Positions 47,058 through 56,422 of a stretch of 64,000 nucleotides of DNA are shown here, in pieces. The stretch's first letter is position 1. Each line of letters opens with the position of its first letter. The notes beneath the pieces are model-generated. The model was given only the letters and a program-made list of their open reading frames with translations, ran no database searches and had not been told where the DNA came from. This DNA is from UBA12077 sp963665525. Its GTDB lineage: Bacteria; Bacteroidota; Bacteroidia; Bacteroidales; UBA12077. Position numbers and translations under genes: made by a program. The stretch is taken from the NCBI GenBank assembly GCA_963665525.1, contig OY762280.1:3472001-3536000 (forward strand). Reading direction: 5' to 3'.

Positions 47058-47888
47058 TTATCCGAATCCTTCCCATTTTGTTAGATCCTCGCGAGGATTC
47101 ACAACCATTACCGGGATCTTTGAGCTGTTTGCAATAACATATTGCTCCTGAGCTCCAATAACATAATCGGTTAAACCAATGTTTTTGGTTGATAAAATCA
47201 ATATCAGGTCAGCATTAATGCTTCCACCAAATTCCATAATCTCGACTGGGAAATTCTTTTTACCTTCAGCAGTATGAATTTCATAATCAATTCCCTTGCT
47301 ATCCATAAATTTTCGAGAAAACGCAATATTTGCTTTTATCTTCTTAATAAATATTACATCCGTTGTATTTGGTTTTATAATATGAAATTTAGGACTAAAA
47401 TACTTATGTAGGTAACTAACAAGGTTAAGCGTTTCCTTACTTTCCCTTTTAAAGTCAATAGGTAAGACAATATCTCTTAAGTCAGTTTCATTTGGTGGTT
47501 CCTGTACCACAACAAAAGGAACCTTAGAACTAACAATAACTTTAAGAGCCCAGCTTCCTGTAAGTTTTTGCATTCCTCTTAAACCATGCGTACCCATAAT
47601 AACTAGCTCTGCCTCAACCTCCGAAGCCACTTCTCCTATGGTTGTAAAAATACTTCCTTTACGAACAATCGCTTCGATTTCAATCCCATTTTTCCCCTGG
47701 TTATCACTGGCAACCTGATCAAGCCTTTCTTGAGCTCCATCTTGTTCCTTTTCACTTTTTATAATGTGAATTAAAACAATCTTTTTACTTTTCGCTTTTT
47801 CTGCAAACTTAAACGCGTGTTGTAATGCATAATCAGCTACAGGAGTAAAGTCCCATGGAATTAACATTATGTGATCTTCATTCTTCAT
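47058..47888 (-). CDS. Tandem universal stress protein
   Basis: 276 residues with two Usp domains. The first (about 1-147) has PWDFTPVADYALQHA and the nucleotide-binding stretch GTHGLRGMQKLTGSWALKV (G-x2-G-x9-G-S type). The second (about 150-276) has LPIDFKRESKETLNLV and ends VIANSSKIPVMVVNPRE, but its nucleotide motif is degenerate. Cytoplasmic. It probably responds to stress or growth arrest, as in the family. Divergent from the cyclase gene. Confidence 0.92.
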   Translation of the reverse strand: MKNEDHIMLIPWDFTPVADYALQHAFKFAEKAKSKKIVLIHIIKSEKEQDGAQERLDQVASDNQGKNGIEIEAIVRKGSIFTTIGEVASEVEAELVIMGTHGLRGMQKLTGSWALKVIVSSKVPFVVVQEPPNETDLRDIVLPIDFKRESKETLNLVSYLHKYFSPKFHIIKPNTTDVIFIKKIKANIAFSRKFMDSKGIDYEIHTAEGKKNFPVEIMEFGGSINADLILILSTKNIGLTDYVIGAQEQYVIANSSKIPVMVVNPREDLTKWEGFG

Positions 47889-47985
47889 AAATAATATATT
47901 TATTCGAAATCAACGTTCTTAAATAAAAAAAATCCTTATCTTAACACTTACAAAAATCAGCACAAATGCTTCAAAAACCTAAGTT

Positions 47986-50900
47986 ATGGATTTTAAAATA
48001 AATATTGGTAAAAATAACATTTTTTTTCCCGTATTGATTTTTATTTTAACAATCCTTATCCCCTTAAGATCATACGAAAATAATACTGGAAGTCCATATA
48101 TACAAAAAATTATTTTAAATAATTATGGATTCAATAATAATAACTTTTCCTTAATTCAGGATCATCATGGCATTTCATACATTTGTAATACCAATGGAAT
48201 TATACAATACGATGGTCGATTTTGGGAAATCTTAAAAGTTCCCGGAATACCTTCTATCGATATTGATAATAAAGGAGTTATTTATGTTGGTGCTTACAAT
48301 CATTTTGGTTTTATTGATAACACAGCCGATGGTAAAGCTTATTTCAATTCTTTAACTGAACAAAATAAAGAAACTAATATTCATCAGATTGAAACTGTTT
48401 GTACATATAAAGACCAGGTATTTTTTTGCAATAAAAATACCTTGTATAGATATGCAAATCAAAAGATTGAACGTGTTGATTCGTGCGAGCAAGGAATCTC
48501 TTTATTTAAAATAAATAATCAGATAATTGTTGTTAAAAATGGAATAGGAATACAAAAACTAATCGATCATAAATTTCAGATACTTCCCGGAAGTGTTTTT
48601 TTTAAGGACAAAATGATTGTTGATATCCTCCCTTTTAATGAACAATTGCTTATTAAAACCTCCAAAAATTCGGGCTTTTTTATTTTTGACAACTATACTG
48701 TTGAAGTATTTAAAACAGAGGCAGATGAATTTATATCTCACAATATTTATTCTTCCTGTTGCGAACTAAATAATGGTCATTATGCTATTGGAACAGCATT
48801 ACAGGGAATTGTCGTTATTGATAAATTAGGAAAAATTATCTCAAAAATTGATGAAAACAGTGGTTTATTTAGTCTATCCGTAAATAATTTATTCCCAGAT
48901 GAAAATAACAACCTTTGGGCCCTTCATAACCAAGGATTAAGTCGAATCGAAATCCCTTCTAAATACAGCTATTTTAGTAAACACGATGGCTTAAAAGGCA
49001 ACGTAAACTCAGTAATGAAATTTAAAAATAACTTATATATTGCTACAACACAAGGTGTTTTCGGTGATTTTAATCATGATACTAAATTTCAAGCTATTCA
49101 TGAAATTAAGACCAATGCATATGAGTTTCATGTGTTTAATAATCAGCTTTTTGTTTCAACCAATAAAGGTATTTATCAGATTCATGATAGAAAAGCTCTT
49201 ATGTTTTACAATCGAGAAGCAGATGAGATAACCAGCGTTCTCCGTTCAAAGAAAAATCCATCTTATATTTATCTGGGATATCACCATGGCTTTTCGGTAA
49301 TTAGGATTGTAGAAGGGATGCTTATCATAGAAAAGAAACTTCCGGGTATTGACTGTAAAATATCCAGCATAGCAGAAGATAAAGATGGAATAATCTGGTT
49401 GTCAGGAAACCAAGAAGGTATTTATAAAATTGATCCTTTCGAAAAGTATTCTAAAAAACTAGACTACACACTCTATAACTCCAAAAATAAATTACCCAAG
49501 AACCTTGAATGGATTAATCTATACTCCATCAATGATGGAATACTGTTTTCAACATCAGATGGAATTTACAGGTATAACAAATCCAGAGAAGCATTTTATA
49601 AAGATACCATGTTGGGCATTGATTTTATTCACCAAAAAAATTGGGTATACCCTATTGTAGAAGATCAACAAAACAATTTATGGCTAAACTTTATTGGGAA
49701 AAACAATGAACCAAACAAAACTCTGGTTAAGAATTATCAATACGATTCTCTCAAGATTTTACGACCTCTCCCTTTGAATAGAGTAAAAGACTTTTTTATT
49801 ACATCTATTCATCCTGACGATCATGGAGTTGTCTGGTTTGGTGGTTTTGAAGGATTAATTCGTTTAGATATTAAACATGACATTCAACTTAATAAACCAT
49901 TTTCGGCCTTATTTCATAAAATAACAATTGAAAAAGACTCTGTGTTATACCAGCAAGCTTTTGGTTATCATGACCCTAAGGAGAAAAGGCCTTCAATAGC
50001 TTACCACCTCAATTCTATAGCTTTTGAGTTTTCTTCCCCAAATTACGAAAGCGAAGATCAAATAAGGTTTCAATATAAACTGGAAGGTTTTGATAAGCAT
50101 TGGTCGGATTGGACTTCTTCAAACTTTAAAGAATATACCAACTTATTTGAAGGAGATTATGTGTTTCACTTAAAAGCTAAGAATATTTTCGATACAGTAT
50201 CAAAAGAAATTACATACAAATTCAATATAAAACCACCATTCTTCAGAACTAAATTAGCTTTTGTAGTCTATGTCATAACTGCTTTACTCTTTTTTATTTT
50301 AATCGGTAAGTGGAGGGAATATTACTTTGCACGTGAAAAATTTAAACTTGAAAATATCATTCATGAACGTACCGAAGAAGTAGTTATCCAAAAAGAAAAA
50401 GCCGATAACTTGCTTGAAAGAGTACTTCCGAAAAATACCGCTAAAGAATTAAAATCAGGAAGAAAAGCAGGGCCATATCATTACAATATGGTCACCGTAT
50501 TATTTTCCGACATCCAGGGGTTCACCAAAATTGCAGAACAAATGGATTCTGAACTTTTAATTGATGAATTAGATCGGTTCTTTTTACAATTTGATATGGT
50601 GGTTGAAAAATATAACATTGAAAAAATCAAAACCATAGGCGATGCTTACATGTGTGCTGGAGGTATTCCTACAAAGAACAGGACAAATCCCGTAGAAGTT
50701 GTTCTTGCTGCCATTGAAATGCAGAACTTTATGAAAGAATTGAAAGCAAAATCGGATAAAAGTACAGCTCATATCTGGGACTTAAGAATTGGTATTGATA
50801 CAGGACCTGTTGTTGCTGGAGTATTGGGGCGCAGCAAAATTTCATATGATATTTGGGGAGGTACCGTTAATACAGCCAGTAGAATGGAAGCTTCAGGAGA

Positions 50901-51699
50901 ACCCGGGAAAATTAATGTTACGGAAAACACGTACATGTTAATTAAAGATTTCTTTATTTGTCAGTATCGTGGTAAAATGCCGGTGAAATACAAAGGAGAA
51001 ATCGATATGTATTTTGTTGAAGGATTTATGCCACATTTGTCGTCCGATCTAAAAGGGCAAATTCCTAATCAAGCATTCTTTACTCAACTTCAAATTCTTA
51101 GAATCAATGATGTTGAAGAATTTGTTTTAAGTAAACTTGAAGATGGACTACCGGATAATTTATACTATCATAATGTTAAACACACTATAGATGTTGTAAC
51201 ACAAGTCGAACTGATTGGTCGAGCGGAAAATGTTACAGAAGAAGATATGCTTGTTCTTAAAACAGCAGCTCTTTTCCACGACATGGGGCATTTGATAAAC
51301 TATGATACTCATGAAGAAGAAAGTGTCAAGCTTGCCAAAAAAATATTACCGGAATATAAATACACTGATAAGCAAGTAGAAAAAATTTGCGAATTAATTC
51401 TTGTTACCCAGATGCCACCTGAGCCCAAAACTCTGTTAGAACAAATCATGTGCGATGCAGATTTGGATTACCTTGGAAGAACAGATTTTGTTCCGGTATC
51501 CATTAATCTATATAAAGAATTAGCAGAACGGAAAAAAATTGATTCAATATTAGAGTGGAATCAGATGCAATTAAAATTTATTAAAGGACATCAATATTTT
51601 ACTAAAACAGCTCAAAAGCTGCGCGAAGTAAATAAGAAAAAACAGCTGGAAAATATTCAAAATGAAATTAAACGCGAAATGGAGCAAGAAGATGAGTAA
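47986..51699 (+). CDS. Propeller sensor - membrane - class III adenylate cyclase - HD/PDE-like fusion
   Basis: 1237 residues. An N-terminal signal/membrane segment, a large periplasmic two-component-regulator-type beta-propeller (about 45-690), a Y_Y_Y domain (about 690-750) and a membrane helix (about 757-776). Next is a class III cyclase domain (about 830-1000) with metal ligands D842 and D886. Purine-selecting K882 and D955 (SYDIWGGTVNTASRM) match adenylate rather than guanylate cyclases. The C-terminus (about 1045-1200) is an HD hydrolase: YHNVKHTIDV (H1062, H1066), FHDMGH (H1098, D1099, H1102) and DADLD (D1157 or D1159). The YHNxxHT..HDxxH pattern resembles class I cyclic-nucleotide phosphodiesterases. 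Synthesis and breakdown of cAMP in one protein is an inference. Divergent from the universal stress gene. Confidence 0.92.
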   Translation: MDFKINIGKNNIFFPVLIFILTILIPLRSYENNTGSPYIQKIILNNYGFNNNNFSLIQDHHGISYICNTNGIIQYDGRFWEILKVPGIPSIDIDNKGVIYVGAYNHFGFIDNTADGKAYFNSLTEQNKETNIHQIETVCTYKDQVFFCNKNTLYRYANQKIERVDSCEQGISLFKINNQIIVVKNGIGIQKLIDHKFQILPGSVFFKDKMIVDILPFNEQLLIKTSKNSGFFIFDNYTVEVFKTEADEFISHNIYSSCCELNNGHYAIGTALQGIVVIDKLGKIISKIDENSGLFSLSVNNLFPDENNNLWALHNQGLSRIEIPSKYSYFSKHDGLKGNVNSVMKFKNNLYIATTQGVFGDFNHDTKFQAIHEIKTNAYEFHVFNNQLFVSTNKGIYQIHDRKALMFYNREADEITSVLRSKKNPSYIYLGYHHGFSVIRIVEGMLIIEKKLPGIDCKISSIAEDKDGIIWLSGNQEGIYKIDPFEKYSKKLDYTLYNSKNKLPKNLEWINLYSINDGILFSTSDGIYRYNKSREAFYKDTMLGIDFIHQKNWVYPIVEDQQNNLWLNFIGKNNEPNKTLVKNYQYDSLKILRPLPLNRVKDFFITSIHPDDHGVVWFGGFEGLIRLDIKHDIQLNKPFSALFHKITIEKDSVLYQQAFGYHDPKEKRPSIAYHLNSIAFEFSSPNYESEDQIRFQYKLEGFDKHWSDWTSSNFKEYTNLFEGDYVFHLKAKNIFDTVSKEITYKFNIKPPFFRTKLAFVVYVITALLFFILIGKWREYYFAREKFKLENIIHERTEEVVIQKEKADNLLERVLPKNTAKELKSGRKAGPYHYNMVTVLFSDIQGFTKIAEQMDSELLIDELDRFFLQFDMVVEKYNIEKIKTIGDAYMCAGGIPTKNRTNPVEVVLAAIEMQNFMKELKAKSDKSTAHIWDLRIGIDTGPVVAGVLGRSKISYDIWGGTVNTASRMEASGEPGKINVTENTYMLIKDFFICQYRGKMPVKYKGEIDMYFVEGFMPHLSSDLKGQIPNQAFFTQLQILRINDVEEFVLSKLEDGLPDNLYYHNVKHTIDVVTQVELIGRAENVTEEDMLVLKTAALFHDMGHLINYDTHEEESVKLAKKILPEYKYTDKQVEKICELILVTQMPPEPKTLLEQIMCDADLDYLGRTDFVPVSINLYKELAERKKIDSILEWNQMQLKFIKGHQYFTKTAQKLREVNKKKQLENIQNEIKREMEQEDE

Positions 51700-51703
51700 T
51701 GTA

Positions 51704-52501
51704 CTAGTATTCTATTTCTACCTCATATCCGTTATGCTTACGTATATTTAATACAATTCCTCCATCAAAAATTAAATACTGTCCTTTAATACCGATCAGT
51801 TTCCCTTCCATTCTATTTTCTTTATCAAAAGTAAATGAATTTACCTTTTCGGGGTATTTTATCACAGGATAATTAATCTCGATTATTTCATTATCATCAA
51901 TAAAATATTTTACAAAATCTTTTTTAACTAATTCTTTAGCTTTCTGTTTTTGCTCCTGTAATTTGGTTTCCAAATCAACTTTATTAGTTAACATATTCCG
52001 CCAGTTGGTTTTATCGGCAAAATGTTTTTTTAAATTGACTTCTATAATTCCGGCTGTATATCTGTTGGGAACTTGAGCTATTTTTATAGCAAAGCTAGCT
52101 CCCTGATCAATCCAACGAGTTGGAACCTGGCTTTTTCGGGTTACCCCTACTTTTAGTCCACTGGAAATTGCCAAATAAACAATGTGATCTTGTAAACAAT
52201 TATTCTTCGACCACTCCATATCACGTGATATACCTTCATGAGCCTGACACAATTCAGGCTTTAAGATACAACTGTCGGTTTCGGGTGCTGTGCGAAAACA
52301 TGGATAGCAATAGCCCTGATGAAAAGATTTATTGGTTTTTCTTCCACATCGAATACAATGAATCTCATCTAAATAAGTAATAGATATCTCTTTTTGAATT
52401 AATTCATTCATGTGAATTTTTTCATCTCCCAAATTCAAAAAATAATCAACCGGATTGTTTAATTCGGTTTTCATTTTTAACAAAGCACCTTGAATTTTCA
52501 T
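51704..52501 (-). CDS. DUF2797 protein
   Basis: 265 residues. A Cys pair CIRCGRKTNKSFHQGYCYPC makes a four-Cys zinc-binding site near residues 49-68. Later segments are CQAHEGISRDMEWS, YLAISSGLKVGVTRKSQVPTRW and QGASFAIKIAQVPNRYTAG, which define DUF2797. The GVTR...RW stretch recalls GIY-YIG-type folds, but no nuclease activity can be claimed. It is convergent with the cyclase gene (4 bases apart). Confidence 0.85.
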   Translation of the reverse strand: MKIQGALLKMKTELNNPVDYFLNLGDEKIHMNELIQKEISITYLDEIHCIRCGRKTNKSFHQGYCYPCFRTAPETDSCILKPELCQAHEGISRDMEWSKNNCLQDHIVYLAISSGLKVGVTRKSQVPTRWIDQGASFAIKIAQVPNRYTAGIIEVNLKKHFADKTNWRNMLTNKVDLETKLQEQKQKAKELVKKDFVKYFIDDNEIIEINYPVIKYPEKVNSFTFDKENRMEGKLIGIKGQYLIFDGGIVLNIRKHNGYEVEIEY

Positions 52502-52584
52502 CTTATCTCATTTTTTTATAAAAATAATAAAAAAATTTAACCTTGATTTTCAGCTACTTAAATTCTGTTGTGTTAATTTTTTAC

Positions 52585-52654
52585 TACTATGTGTTGCATA
52601 GTACCATAATATTTACATATCTTTGTATAGTAATTTTGTATGCATAGTATAGTA
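52585..52654 (+). promoter_or_regulatory. Promoter and operator array of the PspC/PadR operon
   Basis: The promoter is TTG (52594-52596), 21 bases, TATCTTTG (52618-52625). It is overlapped by a 7-bp inverted repeat TACTATG-N5-CATAGTA (52585-52603 region). ATAGTA occurs four times: 52598, 52627, 52644 and 52649. The repeats on and after the promoter fit binding of the PadR-type repressor encoded in the operon. Confidence 0.65.
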
Positions 52655-52671
52655 CTGTAAATAATTAAAAA

Positions 52672-53289
52672 ATGAAAACAACAATAACAATCAATTTAGG
52701 AGGAATCGTATTTCATATCGATGATGATGCATATGAAATGCTACATACTTACCTTATTGCCATAGAAAAACAATTTTTTAATGAAGATGAACGCAAAGAG
52801 GTAATGTCTGATATCGAAGTCCGTCTTTCAGAATTATTTAAAGAAACATTAGGCACAAAACGCGATGTTATAATGAAAGGTGATGTTTCAAAAGTCATTG
52901 AAATTATGGGCGAACCGGAAGATTTTATGGACGATGAAGCAGCCAATGAGTCTGCAAAAACAGAAACAGGGAACCAAAGAAGAAGCACAACAGGCAAATC
53001 AACACGAAGATTATATCGCGACCCTGATAATAGAATTCTAGGTGGTGTTTGTGGAGGCTTAGGAGCTTATTTCAATATGGACCCCTTAGTTTTCAGAATA
53101 ATATTCTTAGTCTTCCTTTTTGCCGGGACAGTAGGATTTTGGATTTATATCATCTTATGGATAGCTATTCCAGAAGCAACTACTACTGCTCAGAAATTAG
53201 AGATGAGAGGCGAACCCATCACGATCGAAAATATTAAAAAAGCGGTTCGCGATGAATTTGAAAATGTTCGTAAGAACATGAAATTCTAA
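52672..53289 (+). CDS. PspC-domain membrane protein (short)
   Basis: 205 residues. N-terminal domain (1-95) begins TITINLGGIVFHIDDDAYEM and ends VIEIMGEPEDF. The PspC domain (about 105-165) has RRLYRDPDNRILGGVCGGLG and one long membrane helix pair (DPLVFRIIFLVFLFAGTVGF). A charged coiled tail follows. PspC proteins act in envelope stress and phage-shock responses. It shares its domain order with the 529-residue protein two genes downstream, so they arose by duplication. First gene of the PadR operon. Confidence 0.9.
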   Translation: MKTTITINLGGIVFHIDDDAYEMLHTYLIAIEKQFFNEDERKEVMSDIEVRLSELFKETLGTKRDVIMKGDVSKVIEIMGEPEDFMDDEAANESAKTETGNQRRSTTGKSTRRLYRDPDNRILGGVCGGLGAYFNMDPLVFRIIFLVFLFAGTVGFWIYIILWIAIPEATTTAQKLEMRGEPITIENIKKAVRDEFENVRKNMKF

Positions 53290-53326
53290 ATGAAAATAAA
53301 TATTTCTTCACATAAATATAAAAACA

Positions 53327-53650
53327 ATGAATCTCGAAAATACAAAAGCTCAGATGAAAAAAGGCGTACTGGAATTCTGCATTCTTTCCATCCTTTCAAA
53401 GCAGGATTACTACGCTTCAGACATCATTAAGGCATTAAAAGAAGCCAAAATGATCGTTGTTGAAGGAACTCTGTATCCTCTTTTAACCAGGCAAAAAAAT
53501 GCCGGATTATTAAGCTATCGTTGGGAAGAGTCGACACAAGGACCACCACGAAAATATTATACCTTAACAGATAAAGGCAAAGAATATTTAGGTGAACTAA
53601 AAACCTCGTGGACTGAATTGGTTGAAGCCGTAAACTCGATCAGTAAATAG
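53327..53650 (+). CDS. PadR-family transcriptional regulator
   Basis: 107 residues. Winged helix: KKGVLEFCILSILSKQDYYA, then VVEGTLYPLLTRQKNAGLLSYRW and GPPRKYYTLTDKGKEYL, the classical PadR pattern of subfamily 2. It is flanked by two PspC genes in one operon and probably represses it through the ATAGTA array upstream. The signal is unknown. Confidence 0.95.
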   Translation: MNLENTKAQMKKGVLEFCILSILSKQDYYASDIIKALKEAKMIVVEGTLYPLLTRQKNAGLLSYRWEESTQGPPRKYYTLTDKGKEYLGELKTSWTELVEAVNSISK

Positions 53651-53668
53651 TTTAAAACCGAACAAAAA

Positions 53669-55258
53669 ATGAAAAAGACAATTAAAATAAATATTAGCGG
53701 TGTGATCTTTCATTTAGATGAAGATGCATATCAAAATTTGCAGAATTATTTAACAGAAATTAATCAACGATTCTCGTCTTCAGATGAAGGAAAAGAGATC
53801 ATTTCAGATATTGAACATCGCATTGCAGAAATCCTGCAAGGAAAAATTACAGAACAAAAACAAGTTATTTCGAACGAAGATATCATGGAGATTATTGAAA
53901 TTATGGGTCGCCCCGAAGATTTCGATAACGAAGAAGAAAATAATGGAAAAGAATATCAACGTTACGAAAGAACAAGTAAACGTTTGTATAGAGATGCTGA
54001 AAACAGAATTCTTGGTGGCGTTTGTTCGGGTATTGCTACTTACTTAAATATCGACCCAATCATCATAAGAATATTGTTTTTGGTTTTAATGTTTGCATAC
54101 GGGGTTATAGGAATTATATATATTATTCTATGGGCATTGTTACCGGCAGCTTATACTACAGCTCAAAAACTGGAAATGCGCGGCGAAAAATTTAACATCG
54201 CAGATATCGAAAAAAACGTACGTAAAGAGTATGAAAACGTAAAGGACAACTTTAAGAATATCAAAGATTCTAAAGATTACGAACGTGCTCAAGGTTTTTT
54301 CGAAGGTCTATTTAATGCTATTGGTGCTTTTTTTAGATTCATATTCAAATTTGTTGTAGCAGTTATCGGTTTAGCTTTAGTTATTGCTGGTGTTGGTTTT
54401 CTGATAGGATTAACCGGAACGGTTATTATCGGAGAACCATTTATGCCCTGGAATAATATCATTATTGACGATCATCATATTATATTTTCTGATATGATCA
54501 ACTCTTTTGTCGATCCTAATACCATGTGGATTATGATTATTTGTGCCATATTGGTTGTATTTATTCCACTGCTTGCTATCATTTATGGTGGATTTAAATT
54601 GTTACTCGGCTTACGCCCTAATGACAAACCTATTGCAGGAATTGGATTTATTACCTGGTTACTAAGTCTTATTGTATTGGTTGTTCTGGTTGGTTCGCAG
54701 GTAAAAGATTTCTCACATTCAATTATAAACGATGATGAGTTAGAAATTAAGGAGCCTGCCAATAAAACACTTTATTTAAAAGCTAAAAAAGAAGATCATT
54801 TAACCAGTTCACGGTTTTATATTTTCGATGCCGAATTCGAATTAATGTACGACGAAAATGATGAAAATAAAATGTATGCTTTCCCTGAAATTGATATCAT
54901 CAGAGGGCATTCTGATCAAGTAATCATTAAAATTGAAAAAGAAGGACGAGGTTCAGATCGTAGAGAAGCCATTCGAAATGCTAACGACATAGATTACCAT
55001 GTTATACAAGAAGATTCGGTTGTTCTATTTGATGCAGTATATTCGTTGGTTGATGATAATCGTTGGAGATTTCCTGAAGTTGATATAACCATAAAGGTGC
55101 CTGAAGATTATATTCTTTATATTGATGAAAGCCTGGAAGAACAACTCGATTATATCAAAACCGAAAAGTATTACAGAAACGATGAGATGGTCAACAGATA
55201 CTGGATCATGACAGATGAAGGTTTGGAAAAATACTATAAAGTAAGTTATGATGATTAA
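53669..55258 (+). CDS. PspC-domain membrane protein (long)
   Basis: 529 residues. The N-terminal domain resembles that of the short PspC gene upstream (KINISGVIFHLDEDAYQNLQ and IIEIMGRPEDFDN). PspC domain follows with KRLYRDAENRILGGVCSGIA. About four further membrane segments lie between 220 and 350. The C-terminal 170 residues (ISDDEL-like onward: YLKAKKEDHLTSSRFYIFDA) form a beta-rich domain on the far side of the membrane, resembling putative adhesin-like repeats. Starts 18 bases after padR. Likely an envelope-stress sensor or effector. Confidence 0.9.
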   Translation: MKKTIKINISGVIFHLDEDAYQNLQNYLTEINQRFSSSDEGKEIISDIEHRIAEILQGKITEQKQVISNEDIMEIIEIMGRPEDFDNEEENNGKEYQRYERTSKRLYRDAENRILGGVCSGIATYLNIDPIIIRILFLVLMFAYGVIGIIYIILWALLPAAYTTAQKLEMRGEKFNIADIEKNVRKEYENVKDNFKNIKDSKDYERAQGFFEGLFNAIGAFFRFIFKFVVAVIGLALVIAGVGFLIGLTGTVIIGEPFMPWNNIIIDDHHIIFSDMINSFVDPNTMWIMIICAILVVFIPLLAIIYGGFKLLLGLRPNDKPIAGIGFITWLLSLIVLVVLVGSQVKDFSHSIINDDELEIKEPANKTLYLKAKKEDHLTSSRFYIFDAEFELMYDENDENKMYAFPEIDIIRGHSDQVIIKIEKEGRGSDRREAIRNANDIDYHVIQEDSVVLFDAVYSLVDDNRWRFPEVDITIKVPEDYILYIDESLEEQLDYIKTEKYYRNDEMVNRYWIMTDEGLEKYYKVSYDD

Positions 55259-55260
55259 CC

Positions 55261-55289
55261 AGAAAGGAGCACTTTGCTCCTTTCTTTTT
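55261..55289 (+). terminator. Terminator of the PspC/PadR operon
   Basis: A perfect 11-bp stem AGAAAGGAGCA / TGCTCCTTTCT with a CTT loop and a T run starts 2 bases after the operon's stop. Confidence 0.9.
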
Positions 55290-55302
55290 AAAACTATACC
55301 AC

Positions 55303-55671
55303 ATGAAATTTACTAAATGGATTTTTGTTATTGCAGGATCAATAGGAATGCTTACCCTGTTTCCTCTGCTCTTCAAAGAACACGCTATTGCTCCCGGACT
55401 AGTTTATCCCGAGTTTTATTTTGGAATCATCGGTGTAAAAATTTTGTTACAGATAATGTACATCCACATCTCCGATAATCCGATAAGATTCAAGCCAATC
55501 ATATTTTTCGGGTTTTTAATAAAAATAACCACTGCAGTAACATTTTTAAGCTTGATTTATTTTGAACGAACAAGTTCTTTTTGGTTGTATCCGGCTATTG
55601 GTGAATTAGTTTTTGCCATTTTATTTCTAATTTCATTCTTTTTATTAAAAAAACATGAAACTACGGAATGA
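55303..55671 (+). CDS. Small four-helix membrane protein, unknown function
   Basis: 122 residues, four hydrophobic segments (about 5-22, 40-55, 65-85, 92-113) and a charged tail. No family recognised. It starts 14 bases after the preceding terminator, so it may depend on read-through or a promoter inside the upstream gene. Confidence 0.75.
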   Translation: MKFTKWIFVIAGSIGMLTLFPLLFKEHAIAPGLVYPEFYFGIIGVKILLQIMYIHISDNPIRFKPIIFFGFLIKITTAVTFLSLIYFERTSSFWLYPAIGELVFAILFLISFFLLKKHETTE

Positions 55672-55746
55672 ATTTGATTTTTAAGCTTTTTGACATGTAC
55701 TGTTTATTTTTTTTATATAAGATTTTAAAAAAACTTCTAATTTTAT

Positions 55747-55775
55747 TTGCAGACAACAATTTTTTTTTAAATTTG
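55747..55775 (+). promoter_or_regulatory. Promoter of tRNA-Gln
   Basis: TTG (55747-55749), 18 bases, TAAATTTG (55768-55775): close to the TTG-N19-TAnnTTTG consensus, 15 bases before the mature tRNA start. Confidence 0.65.
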
Positions 55776-55789
55776 CACTCTCAATCAAT

Positions 55790-55862
55790 TGTCCGATGGT
55801 GTAATTGGCAACACGTCTGATTTTGGTTCAGAAGAGTCCAGGTTCGAGCCCTGGTCGGACAG
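55790..55862 (+). tRNA. tRNA-Gln (anticodon TTG)
   Basis: 73 bases. Acceptor TGTCCGA / TCGGACA, anticodon stem TCTGA / TCAGA around TTTTGGT (anticodon TTG), T arm with GGTTCGAGCC. Discriminator G; CCA not encoded. The island of unusual genes begins just past it. Confidence 0.97.
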
Positions 55863-55876
55863 CAAAGAAAGTTATA

Positions 55877-55913
55877 AAAAGCCTTTAGAGAAAAGAAATC
55901 TAAAGGCTTTTTT
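55877..55913 (+). terminator. Terminator after tRNA-Gln
   Basis: A perfect 13-bp stem (55877-55889 with 55899-55911) has a 9-base loop and a T run, 14 bases after the tRNA. Confidence 0.85.
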
Positions 55914-56422
55914 ATTTGTGCCCGTAGGCTCCTCGTAGAGAGAAATATCTCCCGATATTCTTCGAGTAATTCGTTCATAATTTGATATTTATAGTTATCT
56001 GTAATCATAATATAATATTCCTACAATAAATTTTACAAACGATTTGCCAGAATAATTTGAGAAAATCTATAAATGACAGGGTGACAGTTAAGTAATTTTT
56101 AAAATTATAAAACAATTATTCTAAAATCCTTGGTATTAAATAATTATTTTATAATTTTAATATTTCATACTGTCCAGAACTATTATTGAATACGAAAGGG
56201 AGAGAACAAAAAGTATTGTAATGGTTCAAAAATGTAATCTGTCATTAACTCTATTTCTTACGATTTTTATCGGAAGTGTATTTGTACATACACTAAAGTT
56301 TAGGTACTATATTTTTTATAGAATATGTGGTAATTGAATCATATGAAAAAAAATAAAATTTTCTTATTTCTTAATGCTAGAATTTATAAATACAATATTA
56401 TTAATCTTAAATTATTTTAATA
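55914..56422. other. Non-coding stretch between tRNA-Gln and the defence-type operon
   Basis: About 510 AT-rich bases. It contains a long hairpin (56099-56160, listed separately). A 38-codon ORF (56221-56337) starts MVQKCNLSLTLFLTIFIG and is hydrophobic; it is too weak to call a gene. A 15-base segment at 56073-56087 (ATGACAGGGTGACAG) is nearly repeated at 63621-63635. No convincing TAnnTTTG promoter was found for the operon. Confidence 0.5.
56099..56160. repeat. Long AT-rich inverted repeat upstream of the operon
   Basis: Arms 56099-56120 and 56139-56160 pair over 22 bp with one mismatch; the loop is 18 bases. It is almost entirely A/T, so not a typical terminator. It could be a recombination or end element of the island, or a regulatory structure; this is undecided. 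Confidence 0.6.

Noticed and set aside
55781..56008. Minus-strand ORF of 75 codons with CPTRARTWTLLNQ
   Set aside because: It runs through tRNA-Gln and its terminator in antisense; the Cys/Arg/Trp-rich tail is a typical tRNA translation artefact.
56221..56337. Plus-strand 38-codon hydrophobic ORF before the operon
   Set aside because: Isolated, without promoter or operon spacing; could arise by chance in AT-rich DNA. Mentioned only in the intergenic entry.
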